DNA of 6,049 nucleotides from Christensenella sp. UBA3792. GTDB taxonomy: Bacteria; Bacillota; Clostridia; Christensenellales; CAG-138. A program made the translations under genes and the position numbers. The notes beneath the pieces were generated by a model, which made no database searches, was not told the origin of the DNA, and worked only from the letters and a program-made list of their open reading frames with translations. Shown here piece by piece: positions 1-5,987 of this stretch (within the stretch, counting starts at the first letter, position 1; every line of letters starts with the position of its first letter). The stretch covers positions 40,438 through 46,486 of the forward strand of contig DFEW01000068.1 in the NCBI GenBank assembly GCA_002369195.1, read 5' to 3'.

Positions 1-345
1 GTCGCGAAGCACGAGACGGTTGACGTTCCGGCTTCCTCGATCAAGAAGGCAATCGCGGAGATCCTTGTGGAAGAGGGTTACATCAAGAGCTATGAAGTGA
101 TCGAAGACGGCATCGTCAAGACCATCCGCATCAAGCTCAAGTACGGTCCCAACAAGCAGCGCGTCATCGTCGGCATCAAGCGCATCTCCCGTCCGGGTCT
201 GCGCGTGTATGCACGCAAGGACGAGATCCCGAAGGTCCTCGGCGGCCTCGGCATCGCGATCCTGTCCACTTCTCGCGGCGTCATGACGGACCGCGAGGCA
301 AGAAAGCTCGGCGTCGGCGGCGAAGTGCTCGCATACGTCTGGTAA
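1..345 (+). CDS. rpsH: 30S ribosomal protein uS8 (S8), 5'-truncated by window edge
   Basis: This is the small-subunit protein uS8, which binds the central domain of 16S rRNA early in 30S assembly. In E. coli S8 is also the translational repressor of the spc operon; whether that holds here is unknown. The frame is open from base 1, giving 114 visible residues that end in the family's typical GGEVLAYVW. The signature [13 protein letters not shown] lies at visible residues 89-101, and an [12 protein letters not shown] segment at 61-72 is also typical. Compared with the usual length of about 132 residues, roughly 18 N-terminal residues lie outside the window. The GTG at 67 is an internal Val codon, not the start. 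The next gene begins 19 nt downstream of the TAA. Confidence 0.97.
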   Translation, partial: VAKHETVDVPASSIKKAIAEILVEEGYIKSYEVIEDGIVKTIRIKLKYGPNKQRVIVGIKRISRPGLRVYARKDEIPKVLGGLGIAILSTSRGVMTDREARKLGVGGEVLAYVW

Positions 346-364
346 TACTTTAGGAGGAAAACAA

Positions 365-904
365 ATGTCTCGAATCGGAAAACTTCCGGTACACATTGTG
401 TCCGGAGTGACAATCACGGTTGACGAACACAATGTCGTGACCGTGAAAGGCCCCAAGGGCGAGCTCACGCAGCGTGTTTCGCCCGAGATGATCCTGGAGC
501 AGGACAACGGTGTTCTCACCGTTAAGCGTCCCAGCGACGACAAGCAGCACCGCGCACTGCACGGACTGACCCGCTCGCTCATCAACAACATGGTCGTCGG
601 CGTTTCGACCGGCTTTGAAAAGAAGCTCGAAATCGTCGGTACCGGTTACAGAGCGCAGATGGACGGCAAGGACCTCGTTCTGAACGTCGGTTACAGCCAT
701 CCGGTCAGATTCCCGAAGATGGACGGTATCGAATACGAAACGCCCGCACCCACCAAGATCACGGTGAAGGGCATTGACAAGCAGAAGGTCGGCCAGATTG
801 CAGCAGACATTCGCAAGACGCGTGAGCCGGAACCCTACAAGGGCAAGGGCATCCGTTACGAAGGCGAATTCGTACGCCGCAAGGAAGGCAAGACCGGCAA
901 GTAA
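365..904 (+). CDS. rplF: 50S ribosomal protein uL6 (L6)
   Basis: This is the large-subunit protein uL6, which binds 23S rRNA near the sarcin-ricin loop and the factor-binding site. The product has 179 residues, the normal bacterial length, and contains the two tandem alpha/beta domains of the family (about residues 1-82 and 83-179). The N-terminus MSRIGKLPV and the C-terminal signature [15 protein letters not shown] at residues 154-168 are diagnostic. The protein ends in a basic RRKEGKTGK tail that is typical of L6. The ATG at 365 is supported by a perfect AGGAGG at 352-357 with a 7-nt spacer. It lies between rpsH (19-nt gap) and rplR (21-nt gap) in the canonical spc order and shows nothing unusual. 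Confidence 0.98.
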   Translation: MSRIGKLPVHIVSGVTITVDEHNVVTVKGPKGELTQRVSPEMILEQDNGVLTVKRPSDDKQHRALHGLTRSLINNMVVGVSTGFEKKLEIVGTGYRAQMDGKDLVLNVGYSHPVRFPKMDGIEYETPAPTKITVKGIDKQKVGQIAADIRKTREPEPYKGKGIRYEGEFVRRKEGKTGK

Positions 905-925
905 GGTAGAAAGGAGTAACGTAGA

Positions 926-1294
926 ATGTTTTCTAAGATCGATAAGAATTCTGTTCGCAAGGCGCGTCATCATCGTCAGCGCAGGAATCTGAACGGCACG
1001 TGCGAGCGTCCGAGACTGAACGTCTATCGCAGCACGAACCACATCTATGCGCAGATCATCAATGACGTCGACGGTAACACTCTGGTTGCTGCTTCTACTC
1101 TCGATGCGCAGATCAAGAGCCAGCTCGAAGGCAAGGACAAGAAGGAAGCTGCAAAGCTCGTCGGTAAGCTCGTCGGAGAGCGCGCGCTTGAGAAGGGCGT
1201 CAAGAAGGTCGTTTTCGACCGCGGCGGTTATCTGTACACCGGTCGCGTAGCGGCTCTGGCCGAGGGCGCGAGAGAAGCCGGCCTGGACTTCTAA
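926..1294 (+). CDS. rplR: 50S ribosomal protein uL18 (L18)
   Basis: This is uL18, which binds 5S rRNA and helps build the central protuberance of the 50S subunit. The 122-residue product matches the usual bacterial length. It has the very basic N-terminal arm of the family (residues 7-30, rich in Arg, Lys and His). A conserved core [16 protein letters not shown] follows at 28-43, and the C-terminal block [20 protein letters not shown] lies at 97-116, ending in GLDF. The ATG at 926 is preceded by AAGGAG at 911-916 with a 9-nt spacer. It lies between rplF and rpsE as in almost all bacteria, so co-transcription and co-translation with them is expected. Confidence 0.98.
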   Translation: MFSKIDKNSVRKARHHRQRRNLNGTCERPRLNVYRSTNHIYAQIINDVDGNTLVAASTLDAQIKSQLEGKDKKEAAKLVGKLVGERALEKGVKKVVFDRGGYLYTGRVAALAEGAREAGLDF

Positions 1295-1307
1295 GGGAGG
1301 AAACGAA

Positions 1308-1823
1308 ATGAGAAACGACAGAGATAGAAAATTCGAGAAGGAAGTTCCCGAATTCAAAGAGAGACTCGTTGCGATCAACCGCGTTGCGAAGGTTGTTAAG
1401 GGCGGTAAGAACTTCCGCTTCACCGCGCTGATGGTTGTCGGTAACGAGAACGGCAAGGTCGGCGTCGGCCTCGGCAAGGCAGTGGAAATCCCCGAAGCGG
1501 TCCGCAAGGGCGTTGAGGATGCGAAGCGCCACATGATCGAAGTTCCGGTCGTGGGCACGACGATCCCGCATCAGGTGGAAGGCAAGTTCGGCAAGGGTCA
1601 CGTTCGTCTGCTCCCCGCAGAAGAAGGTACCGGCGTTATCGCGGGCGGTCCCGCGCGTGCAGTCCTCGAGGCGGCAGGCATCCGTGACATCCGCACCAAG
1701 TCCTACGGTTCCAACAACCCGTCGAACTGCGTCAAGGCGACGCTCAACGGACTTGCTCAGCTCCGTACCGCAGAACAGATCGCAGCGCTCCGCGGCAAGA
1801 CCGTGGACGAGATCCTGAACTGA
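1308..1823 (+). CDS. rpsE: 30S ribosomal protein uS5 (S5)
   Basis: This is uS5, a small-subunit protein near the mRNA entry site that affects decoding accuracy and borders the spectinomycin site. The 171-residue product has a charged N-terminal extension (1-17) and the S5 double-stranded RNA-binding-like domain. The signature with [16 protein letters not shown] is at 31-46, followed by [14 protein letters not shown] at 52-65. A C-terminal domain contains [16 protein letters not shown] at 106-121 and YGSNNPSN at 133-140. The loop where spectinomycin-resistance changes are known in other bacteria (here [11 protein letters not shown], 24-34) looks like the ordinary Gram-positive form, with no sign of deletion. 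The ATG at 1308 follows GGGAGG at 1295-1300 with a 7-nt spacer. Confidence 0.98.
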   Translation: MRNDRDRKFEKEVPEFKERLVAINRVAKVVKGGKNFRFTALMVVGNENGKVGVGLGKAVEIPEAVRKGVEDAKRHMIEVPVVGTTIPHQVEGKFGKGHVRLLPAEEGTGVIAGGPARAVLEAAGIRDIRTKSYGSNNPSNCVKATLNGLAQLRTAEQIAALRGKTVDEILN

Positions 1824-1836
1824 GGAGGACACAGCC

Positions 1837-2016
1837 ATGTTGAAAGTCACTTTGGTTAAGAGCCCGATTTCCAGCCTGCGCGATCAGCAGGACACGGTCA
1901 AGGCGCTCGGCCTCAAGAAGCTCAATCAGAGCGTCGTGAAGCCCGACAATGCCTGCATCCGCGGTCAGATCTTCAAGGTAAAGCACCTTGTCAAGGTCGA
2001 AGAAGTCGAAGAATAA
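1837..2016 (+). CDS. rpmD: 50S ribosomal protein uL30 (L30)
   Basis: This is the small large-subunit protein uL30, which binds 23S rRNA. The gene encodes 59 residues, the normal size for bacterial L30, and begins [13 protein letters not shown]. The segment [15 protein letters not shown] (25-39) is the family's conserved helix and turn and is diagnostic, as is the position between rpsE and rplO. The acidic tail VEEVEE ends at the TAA at 2014-2016. An AGGAGG at 1823-1828 overlaps the last base of the rpsE stop codon and stands 8 nt before the ATG at 1837, so the two genes are probably translated in close succession. Confidence 0.96.
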   Translation: MLKVTLVKSPISSLRDQQDTVKALGLKKLNQSVVKPDNACIRGQIFKVKHLVKVEEVEE

Positions 2017-2032
2017 AGAGGAGGGTCAACGT

Positions 2033-2473
2033 ATGAAGATCCATGAATTGAGACCGGCAGAGGGCGCAAAGCAGAGCCCGAAGCGTCTGGGCCGCGGCAC
2101 GGGTTCCGGCCTCGGCAAGACTTCCGCAAAAGGTCACAAGGGTCAGAAGGCCCGCAGCGGCGCGAAGAAGAACGGATTTGAAGGCGGCCAGATGCCTCTG
2201 GCGCGTCGTCTCCCGAAGCGCGGCTTCTACAATCACTTTGCGAAGGAATACACGATCATCAACATTTCCGACCTGAATGGGTTGGAGAACGGCACCGAGG
2301 TTACCGGCGAGCTCCTGAAGGAACTCGGCATCATCGGCAAGCTCGAAAAGGACGGCCTGAAGGTTCTGGGTAACGGCGAGCTGACGAAGTCTCTCACCGT
2401 CAAGGCTGCAAAGTTCTCGAAATCCGCAGAGGAAGCCATCAAGAACGCAGGCGGAAACGTTGAGGTGATCTGA
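2033..2473 (+). CDS. rplO: 50S ribosomal protein uL15 (L15)
   Basis: This is uL15, a late-stage 50S assembly protein that threads an extended basic N-terminal arm into 23S rRNA. From the ATG at 2033 it encodes 146 residues, the typical length. The Gly/Lys/Arg-rich arm (about 14-50, with [20 protein letters not shown]) is the hallmark. The C-terminal signature [21 protein letters not shown] at 121-141 completes the identification. The frame is open further upstream into rpmD (an ATG at 1988 would add 15 residues). I chose 2033 because MKIHELRP is the family's standard beginning and AGGAGG at 2019-2024 is 8 nt away. The stop codon shares its A with the secY start, so secY translation is probably coupled. 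Confidence 0.97.
   Translation: MKIHELRPAEGAKQSPKRLGRGTGSGLGKTSAKGHKGQKARSGAKKNGFEGGQMPLARRLPKRGFYNHFAKEYTIINISDLNGLENGTEVTGELLKELGIIGKLEKDGLKVLGNGELTKSLTVKAAKFSKSAEEAIKNAGGNVEVI
2462..2470 (+). promoter_or_regulatory. secY ribosome binding site inside rplO
   Basis: GAGGTGATC lies within the last codons of rplO and matches nine consecutive bases complementary to the usual 16S rRNA 3' tail. Its GAGG core ends 7 nt before the secY ATG at 2473. The same bases encode the rplO C-terminus (Glu-Val-Ile), so coding and ribosome recruitment are superimposed. Together with the 1-nt stop/start overlap, it supports 2473 as the secY start. Confidence 0.75.
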
Positions 2474-3855
2474 TGTTCAGCACATTCATCAACGCGTTCA
2501 AGATCAAGGACCTGAGAAAGAAGATCCTCTACACGCTTCTTCTGATCGTGGTCTACCGTCTTGGCAGTGCGATCCCGATTCCGGGTGTCAACCTGGTCGC
2601 ATGGGGTCAGGCGACGGAGCGGCTGTCGGCAATGTCCGACTTCATGAGCTTGATGTCGGGTTCTGCGTTCTCGCAGTTCACGATCTTCGCCATGGGTATC
2701 TCGCCGTACATCACGGCGTCCATTATCCTGCAGCTGCTCACCATCGCGATTCCCGCTCTCGAAAAGATGAGCAAGGAAGAGGATGGTCGCCAGAAGATCG
2801 AACGCATCACGCGTTACGCGGGCGTCGGTCTTGCGGTGGTTCAGGCAATCGGCATTGTTCTTTCCTATAACAATGCGCTCGGCACCGGCGGATCTATCGT
2901 TTCCGGCACCGGCTGGACATTCGTCCTGAGACTGGCCATCATCGCAATCTGCGCTGCGGCAGGTACCGCATTCCTGATGTGGCTCGGCGAGCGCATCACC
3001 GAGAAGGGCATTGGCAACGGTATCTCCATGCTGATCTTTGCTTCGATCGTATCCCGCGTTCCGGACTTCATCAAGGAGCGCATCAATGCGATCGCGGCGA
3101 ATCCGGGCAGCGTCTGGACCTGGGTTATCCTCGTTCTGACGATCGCTGTCATCCTTGCGCTGATTGGTTTTGTCGTCTATATCGACAAGGCGGTCCGCAA
3201 GATCCCGGTGCAGTATGCAAAGCGCGTTGTCGGTCGTAAGATGTACGGCGGACAGAACACGCATCTGCCCCTCAAGGCAAATGCGAACGGCGTCCTGCCG
3301 CTGATCTTCGCCATGACGATCATGCAGTTCCCCGAGATGATCATGCAGTTCTTCAAGCCGGGCGGAAGCTTCATGAACTTCTGGTACCGCTGGATGGTCT
3401 CGTCCCCGAAAGTATACGCGGACGGCGTCTATCAGGCAACCAGCGTCGTGAAGGCAGCAGGCGTCACGTACACCGGCATCCAGTATGCTCCGTTTGTGTA
3501 CTACGTGATCTACTTCCTGCTGATCATTGCGTTCGGTTACTTCTACACCTCGATCACGTTCAACCCGGCCGAGATGTCGAAGAATCTGCAGCAGAACGGC
3601 GGCTTTATTCCGGGCATCCGTCCGGGCAAGCCGACCGGCGAGTACCTCGGTAAGATCTCGAACCGCCTCACGCTGTTCGGATCCCTGTTCCTCGCGGTCA
3701 TTGCGATCGTTCCGACGATCATCCTGAACATGATGGGCGTTACCAACATGTTCGGTGCAACCTCGGTCCTGATCATGGTCAGTGTCGCGCTGGAAACGAC
3801 GGAACAACTCGAATCCCAGATGCTCATGCGGCATTACAAGGGATTCCTCAACTAA
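2473..3855 (+). CDS. secY: Preprotein translocase channel subunit SecY
   Basis: SecY forms the protein-conducting channel in the cytoplasmic membrane and works with SecE, SecG, SecA and translating ribosomes. The 460-residue product shows ten likely membrane segments, near residues 18-36, 72-95, 115-133, 150-170, 179-198, 214-236, 270-292, 341-360, 400-419 and 427-444. Family motifs include GSAIPIPGVN (31-40), GISPYITASIILQLL with the second segment (75-89), and GERITEKGIGNGISMLIF (172-189). RKIPVQYAKR (242-251) and the cytoplasmic loop GGFIPGIRPGKPT (376-388), which contains the conserved Arg needed for SecA-driven transport, are also present. The C-terminus ETTEQLESQMLMRHYKGFLN is of the Gram-positive type. 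The protein is somewhat longer than the usual 430 or so residues, mainly in the external loop between segments 7 and 8 (about 293-340). The start overlaps the rplO stop by 1 nt. Confidence 0.98.
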   Translation: MFSTFINAFKIKDLRKKILYTLLLIVVYRLGSAIPIPGVNLVAWGQATERLSAMSDFMSLMSGSAFSQFTIFAMGISPYITASIILQLLTIAIPALEKMSKEEDGRQKIERITRYAGVGLAVVQAIGIVLSYNNALGTGGSIVSGTGWTFVLRLAIIAICAAAGTAFLMWLGERITEKGIGNGISMLIFASIVSRVPDFIKERINAIAANPGSVWTWVILVLTIAVILALIGFVVYIDKAVRKIPVQYAKRVVGRKMYGGQNTHLPLKANANGVLPLIFAMTIMQFPEMIMQFFKPGGSFMNFWYRWMVSSPKVYADGVYQATSVVKAAGVTYTGIQYAPFVYYVIYFLLIIAFGYFYTSITFNPAEMSKNLQQNGGFIPGIRPGKPTGEYLGKISNRLTLFGSLFLAVIAIVPTIILNMMGVTNMFGATSVLIMVSVALETTEQLESQMLMRHYKGFLN

Positions 3856-3860
3856 CCGAT

Positions 3861-4481
3861 ATGAAACTGATCTTCTTGGGCCCGCCGGGTGCGGGCAAAG
3901 GCACGCAGGCAGAGCGCATTGCGGAGCGATATGAAATCGCGCACATCTCGACGGGCGACATGCTCAGAGGCGAGATCCGCAATGCCACTCCGCTCGGCGC
4001 GGCGGCAAAGGCATATCTCGATCGCGGCGAACTCGTCCCGGACAGCGTCATCATCGATATGGTGAAGGATCGCATCCAGAGAGAGGACAGCAAATACGGG
4101 TTCCTCTTAGACGGTTTTCCGAGAACGGTCGTGCAGGCGGAAGCGCTTGCCGGCTTTACCGATATCGACTTTGCGGTCAACATTGACGTTCCGTTCGAGC
4201 GACTGGTCGCTCGCATCTCCGGGCGCAGAATGTGCCCCGACTGCGGCGCGGCGTATCATGTTTCGACCTACACGGCAGCAACCTGCTCCAAGTGCGGCGC
4301 GGCGCTCTATCAGCGCGACGACGATAAGGAAGAAACGGTCGCAAACCGCCTCAAGGTTTACACGGAAAAGACGGCGCCCCTGATCGCGTATTACGAGAAC
4401 AAGGGCAAGCTGTTCACCGTGAACGGCGACGCGGACATCGACGCGGTAACGAATGAGATTGTGAAAGGGCTTGATGCATGA
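3861..4481 (+). CDS. adk: Adenylate kinase, zinc-type LID
   Basis: Adenylate kinase catalyses ATP + AMP = 2 ADP in the cytoplasm and keeps adenine nucleotides in balance. The 206-residue product has the P-loop GPPGAGKGT at 7-15, the AMP-binding segment STGDMLR at 30-36 and the conserved DGFPRT at 84-89. The LID domain spans about 121-160 with GRRMCPDCG and QRDDDKEETVANRL. Cys125, Cys128, Cys142 and Cys145 form a CxxC...CxxC set that should bind structural zinc, as in many Gram-positive enzymes. The LID is about three residues shorter between the Cys pairs than I would expect, which partly explains the total length below the usual 214-217. It starts 5 nt after secY with no SD at normal spacing; the nearest purine run, AAGGGA at 3838-3843, is 17 nt away. 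The start is fixed by protein homology (MKLIFLGPPG), and re-initiation after secY is likely. It overlaps map by 4 nt. Confidence 0.98.
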   Translation: MKLIFLGPPGAGKGTQAERIAERYEIAHISTGDMLRGEIRNATPLGAAAKAYLDRGELVPDSVIIDMVKDRIQREDSKYGFLLDGFPRTVVQAEALAGFTDIDFAVNIDVPFERLVARISGRRMCPDCGAAYHVSTYTAATCSKCGAALYQRDDDKEETVANRLKVYTEKTAPLIAYYENKGKLFTVNGDADIDAVTNEIVKGLDA

Positions 4482-5236
4482 TTACGATCAAATCGGCTCA
4501 GGACATTGAGCGGATGAAAGCAGCAGGCAAGGTCGTGGAGGAGACGCTGAAGCTCTTGGAAAAGAGCGTGCGCGTCGGAATCACCACCGGGGAGCTGAAC
4601 CGCATCGCGGAGGAATACATCCGCAGCTGCGGCGCATATCCGACCTGTCTGAACTACAACGGGTATCCCAAGGCGATCTGCATTTCGGTCAACGAAGTGG
4701 TCGTTCACGGGATCCCCGGTCCGCGCAAGATTCAGGACGGTGACATCGTATCGTGTGACGTTTGTGCAACCTTGAACGGCTTTGTCGGAGACGCGACAAG
4801 AACCTTCTGCGTCGGAAACGTCGCGGAGGAAACCAGAAAGCTCGTAGAGGTCACGAAGGAATGCTTCTTCAAGGGCATCGAATTTGCCCGTCCGGGCTAC
4901 CGGATCTCCGACATCAGCAAGGCGATTCAGAATCACGCCGAATCGCACGGCTACGGCGTCGTGCGTGAGCTGACCGGCCACGGGGTCGGACGGCAGCTGC
5001 ATGAGGATCCGGAAGTGCCGAACTTCTACTCGCCCAGAGCGCGTCAGCGCCTGCAGGCAGGGATGACGATCGCGGTGGAACCGATGATCACGCTGGGCTC
5101 GCGCGAGGTCTGGCAGCTGGACGACGGCTGGACGGTCTCAACGCGCGACGGAAAGCCCGCGGCGCATTACGAGAACACCATTGCGATCACCGACGGCGAT
5201 CCGATCCTTCTGACCTGTTCCGAGGCGCTCGTATGA
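4478..5236 (+). CDS. map: Methionine aminopeptidase, type I
   Basis: This enzyme removes the initiator methionine from new proteins as they leave the ribosome, using a two-metal centre. The 252-residue product is the short type Ia form: the pita-bread catalytic domain without an N-terminal extension. The five metal ligands are visible by motif as Asp94 (in SCDV), Asp105 (GDAT), His168 (TGHGVG), Glu201 (VEPM) and Glu232 (HYENT). His77 in VNEVVVHGIP and His175 in RQLHEDP match the active-site histidines. All key residues are present, so it should be active. The ATG at 4478 sits in an ATGA overlap with the adk stop, with a weak SD AAAGGG at 4464-4469 (8-nt spacer), which suggests translational coupling. 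Its own stop overlaps the next gene in the same way. Confidence 0.98.
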   Translation: MITIKSAQDIERMKAAGKVVEETLKLLEKSVRVGITTGELNRIAEEYIRSCGAYPTCLNYNGYPKAICISVNEVVVHGIPGPRKIQDGDIVSCDVCATLNGFVGDATRTFCVGNVAEETRKLVEVTKECFFKGIEFARPGYRISDISKAIQNHAESHGYGVVRELTGHGVGRQLHEDPEVPNFYSPRARQRLQAGMTIAVEPMITLGSREVWQLDDGWTVSTRDGKPAAHYENTIAITDGDPILLTCSEALV

Positions 5237-5505
5237 AGGCATGTACGGCGGAGCCCGGAGGGATCGTTCTCTCGCGGGCGGGGCGCGACAGAAACCGTGC
5301 GTTTGTGGTCGTCGATGTGATCGACGAAGCGTACGTTCTGATCGCGGACGGAGCGCTGCGAACGCTGCAGCGACCGAAGAAAAAGAAACGCAAGCACCTT
5401 TTAGACGGATCCGAAGCGCGCATGGAACTCGGACCGCACACACTCGATGCGGATATCCGGACGTTCCTTCGCTCGCAGGGATTCTCAAATGACCGGAAAG
5501 AGTAA
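5233..5505 (+). CDS. KOW-domain RNA-binding protein, L14e-like
   Basis: This is a small 90-residue protein of the KOW-domain family resembling eukaryotic/archaeal ribosomal protein L14e. It is found between map and infA in many Bacillota (the position of ybzG in Bacillus subtilis, as I recall). Its exact role is not established; RNA or ribosome binding is inferred from the fold. The KOW-like beta-strand core is [20 protein letters not shown] (9-28), followed by [18 protein letters not shown] (31-48). A strongly basic patch KKKKRKH (49-55) could contact RNA. The C-terminal third (60-90) is more variable. No signal peptide or membrane segment is visible. The ATG at 5233 overlaps the map stop by 4 nt and has GAGG at 5222-5225 with a 7-nt spacer. 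The infA SD begins right at its stop codon. Confidence 0.9.
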   Translation: MKACTAEPGGIVLSRAGRDRNRAFVVVDVIDEAYVLIADGALRTLQRPKKKKRKHLLDGSEARMELGPHTLDADIRTFLRSQGFSNDRKE

Positions 5506-5511
5506 AGGAGG
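5506..5511 (+). promoter_or_regulatory. infA ribosome binding site
   Basis: A perfect AGGAGG begins directly after the KOW gene stop codon (TAA, 5503-5505). It lies 7 nt before the TTG at 5519 but only 4 nt before the TTG at 5516. This spacing favours 5519 as the infA start. It lies downstream of an in-frame ATG at 5489, which argues against that upstream codon. Confidence 0.8.
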
Positions 5512-5518
5512 GATATTG

Positions 5519-5740
5519 TTGTCCAAACAGGATGTCATTGAAGTAGAGGGCGTTGTCACGGAGGCGTATCCGAACGCGATGTTCGAAGTCAAGCTTCCCA
5601 ACGATCACAAGATCCTCGCGACCATTTCGGGCAAGCTGCGCATGAATTACATTCGCATCCTTCCCGGCGACAAGGTCACCGTTGAACTTTCGATGTATGA
5701 TTTGACCCGCGGCCGCATCACGTGGCGCGCAAAGAATTGA
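5519..5740 (+). CDS. infA: Translation initiation factor IF-1 (TTG start)
   Basis: IF-1 binds the A site of the 30S subunit and assists IF-2 and IF-3 in start-codon selection. Starting at TTG 5519 gives 73 residues, beginning (M)[10 protein letters not shown], the standard IF-1 N-terminus and length. The OB-fold core is clear, with [11 protein letters not shown] at 18-28, [17 protein letters not shown] at 37-53 and the near-invariant [11 protein letters not shown] at 60-70. No ATG fits. An in-frame ATG at 5489 would add a 10-residue extension inside the KOW gene, upstream of the SD. A second TTG at 5516-5518 is adjacent but too close to the SD. A non-ATG start on a strong SD may moderate expression. 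Next is rpmJ, 32 nt downstream. Confidence 0.96.
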   Translation: MSKQDVIEVEGVVTEAYPNAMFEVKLPNDHKILATISGKLRMNYIRILPGDKVTVELSMYDLTRGRITWRAKN

Positions 5741-5772
5741 GAAGACAGGAAAAGATTTAAAGGAGAAAAGCT

Positions 5773-5886
5773 ATGAAAGTCAGACCGAGTGTAAAACCCA
5801 TTTGCGAAAAGTGCAAGATCATCAAGCGCAAAGGCCGCGTCATGATCATCTGCGAGAATCCGAAGCACAAGCAGAAGCAGGGCTGA
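5773..5886 (+). CDS. rpmJ: 50S ribosomal protein bL36 (L36), zinc-binding form
   Basis: This is the smallest large-subunit protein, 37 residues, found only in bacteria and organelles; it binds 23S rRNA through a zinc ribbon. The sequence opens [15 protein letters not shown] and carries the complete zinc ligand set Cys11, Cys14, Cys27 and His32. It is therefore the zinc-binding (C+) form rather than the cysteine-less paralogue used under zinc starvation. Ten or so Lys/Arg residues make it strongly basic, as usual. The ATG at 5773 follows AGGAG at 5761-5765 with a 7-nt spacer. Its place between infA and rpsM is the standard Bacillota order. A 101-nt gap follows, the longest in the window. Confidence 0.97.
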   Translation: MKVRPSVKPICEKCKIIKRKGRVMIICENPKHKQKQG

Positions 5887-5987
5887 TCCCAACGGGAACA
5901 AACTTGCGGGGCGGCTGGCGCGTATGCGCAACCCGCGAGCCAATATAGATCCAAATTTTCAAATTTTTACGGAGGTAGAGAAACGAT
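5887..5987 (+). promoter_or_regulatory. Candidate rpsM (alpha segment) leader
   Basis: This 101-nt gap between rpmJ and rpsM is several times longer than any other gap in the window. From left to right it holds a small TCCC-AAC-GGGA hairpin (5887-5897), a larger GC-rich inverted repeat (5903-5939), a TATAGA box-like hexamer (5944-5949) without a matching -35 element, and an AT-rich tract (5951-5969). The rpsM SD GGAGGT is at 5971-5976, 11 nt before the ATG, which is slightly long. Possible roles are an autoregulatory leader, an RNA-processing site or an internal promoter. The sequence alone does not decide, and I recognise no known Rfam-type motif in it. Confidence 0.35.
5903..5939 (+). repeat. 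GC-rich inverted repeat (hairpin) before rpsM
   Basis: CTTGCGGG at 5903-5910 can pair with CCCGCGAG at 5932-5939 over eight base pairs with a single G-U pair. Inside the 21-nt loop, GCGC at 5918-5921 can pair with GCGC at 5926-5929 around a GTAT tetraloop. A competing pairing TTGCG (5904-5908) with CGCAA (5927-5931) is also possible, so two mutually exclusive folds exist. No T-run follows immediately (the first is about 15 nt downstream), so it is not a standard intrinsic terminator. Confidence 0.5.

Noticed and set aside
350..1558. 402-codon open frame on the minus strand across rplF, rplR and part of rpsE
   Set aside because: It is also in antisense register with rplF and rplR and is open for the same codon-usage reason. 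It crosses three well-supported genes and their SD sites.
1988..2032. Longer rplO start at ATG 1988
   Set aside because: It would overlap the end of rpmD and add 15 residues absent from L15 proteins. The ATG at 2033 has a perfect SD and the standard N-terminus.
2233..3834. 533-codon open frame on the minus strand opposite secY and the end of rplO
   Set aside because: Its codons lie in exact antisense register with secY, so stops would need TTA, CTA or TCA codons in secY, which this GC-rich codon usage avoids. The predicted protein is low-complexity in His, Asp and Arg and resembles nothing I recognise.
5138..5608. Several minus-strand ORFs across the KOW gene and infA
   Set aside because: They overlap conserved + strand genes and encode Arg/Ser-rich sequence without recognisable domains. 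They are shadows.
5944..5949. TATAGA as a -10 box of an internal promoter for rpsM
   Set aside because: No -35-like hexamer lies 16-18 nt upstream (that stretch is the GC-rich hairpin) and there is no extended -10 TG. It is not enough for a promoter call.
5903..5970. Intrinsic terminator between rpmJ and rpsM
   Set aside because: The stem is good, but the T-runs (5955-5958, 5963-5967) begin about 15 nt after it, so it lacks the stem-adjacent U-tract. Full termination here would also separate rpsM from the operon without a clear new promoter.
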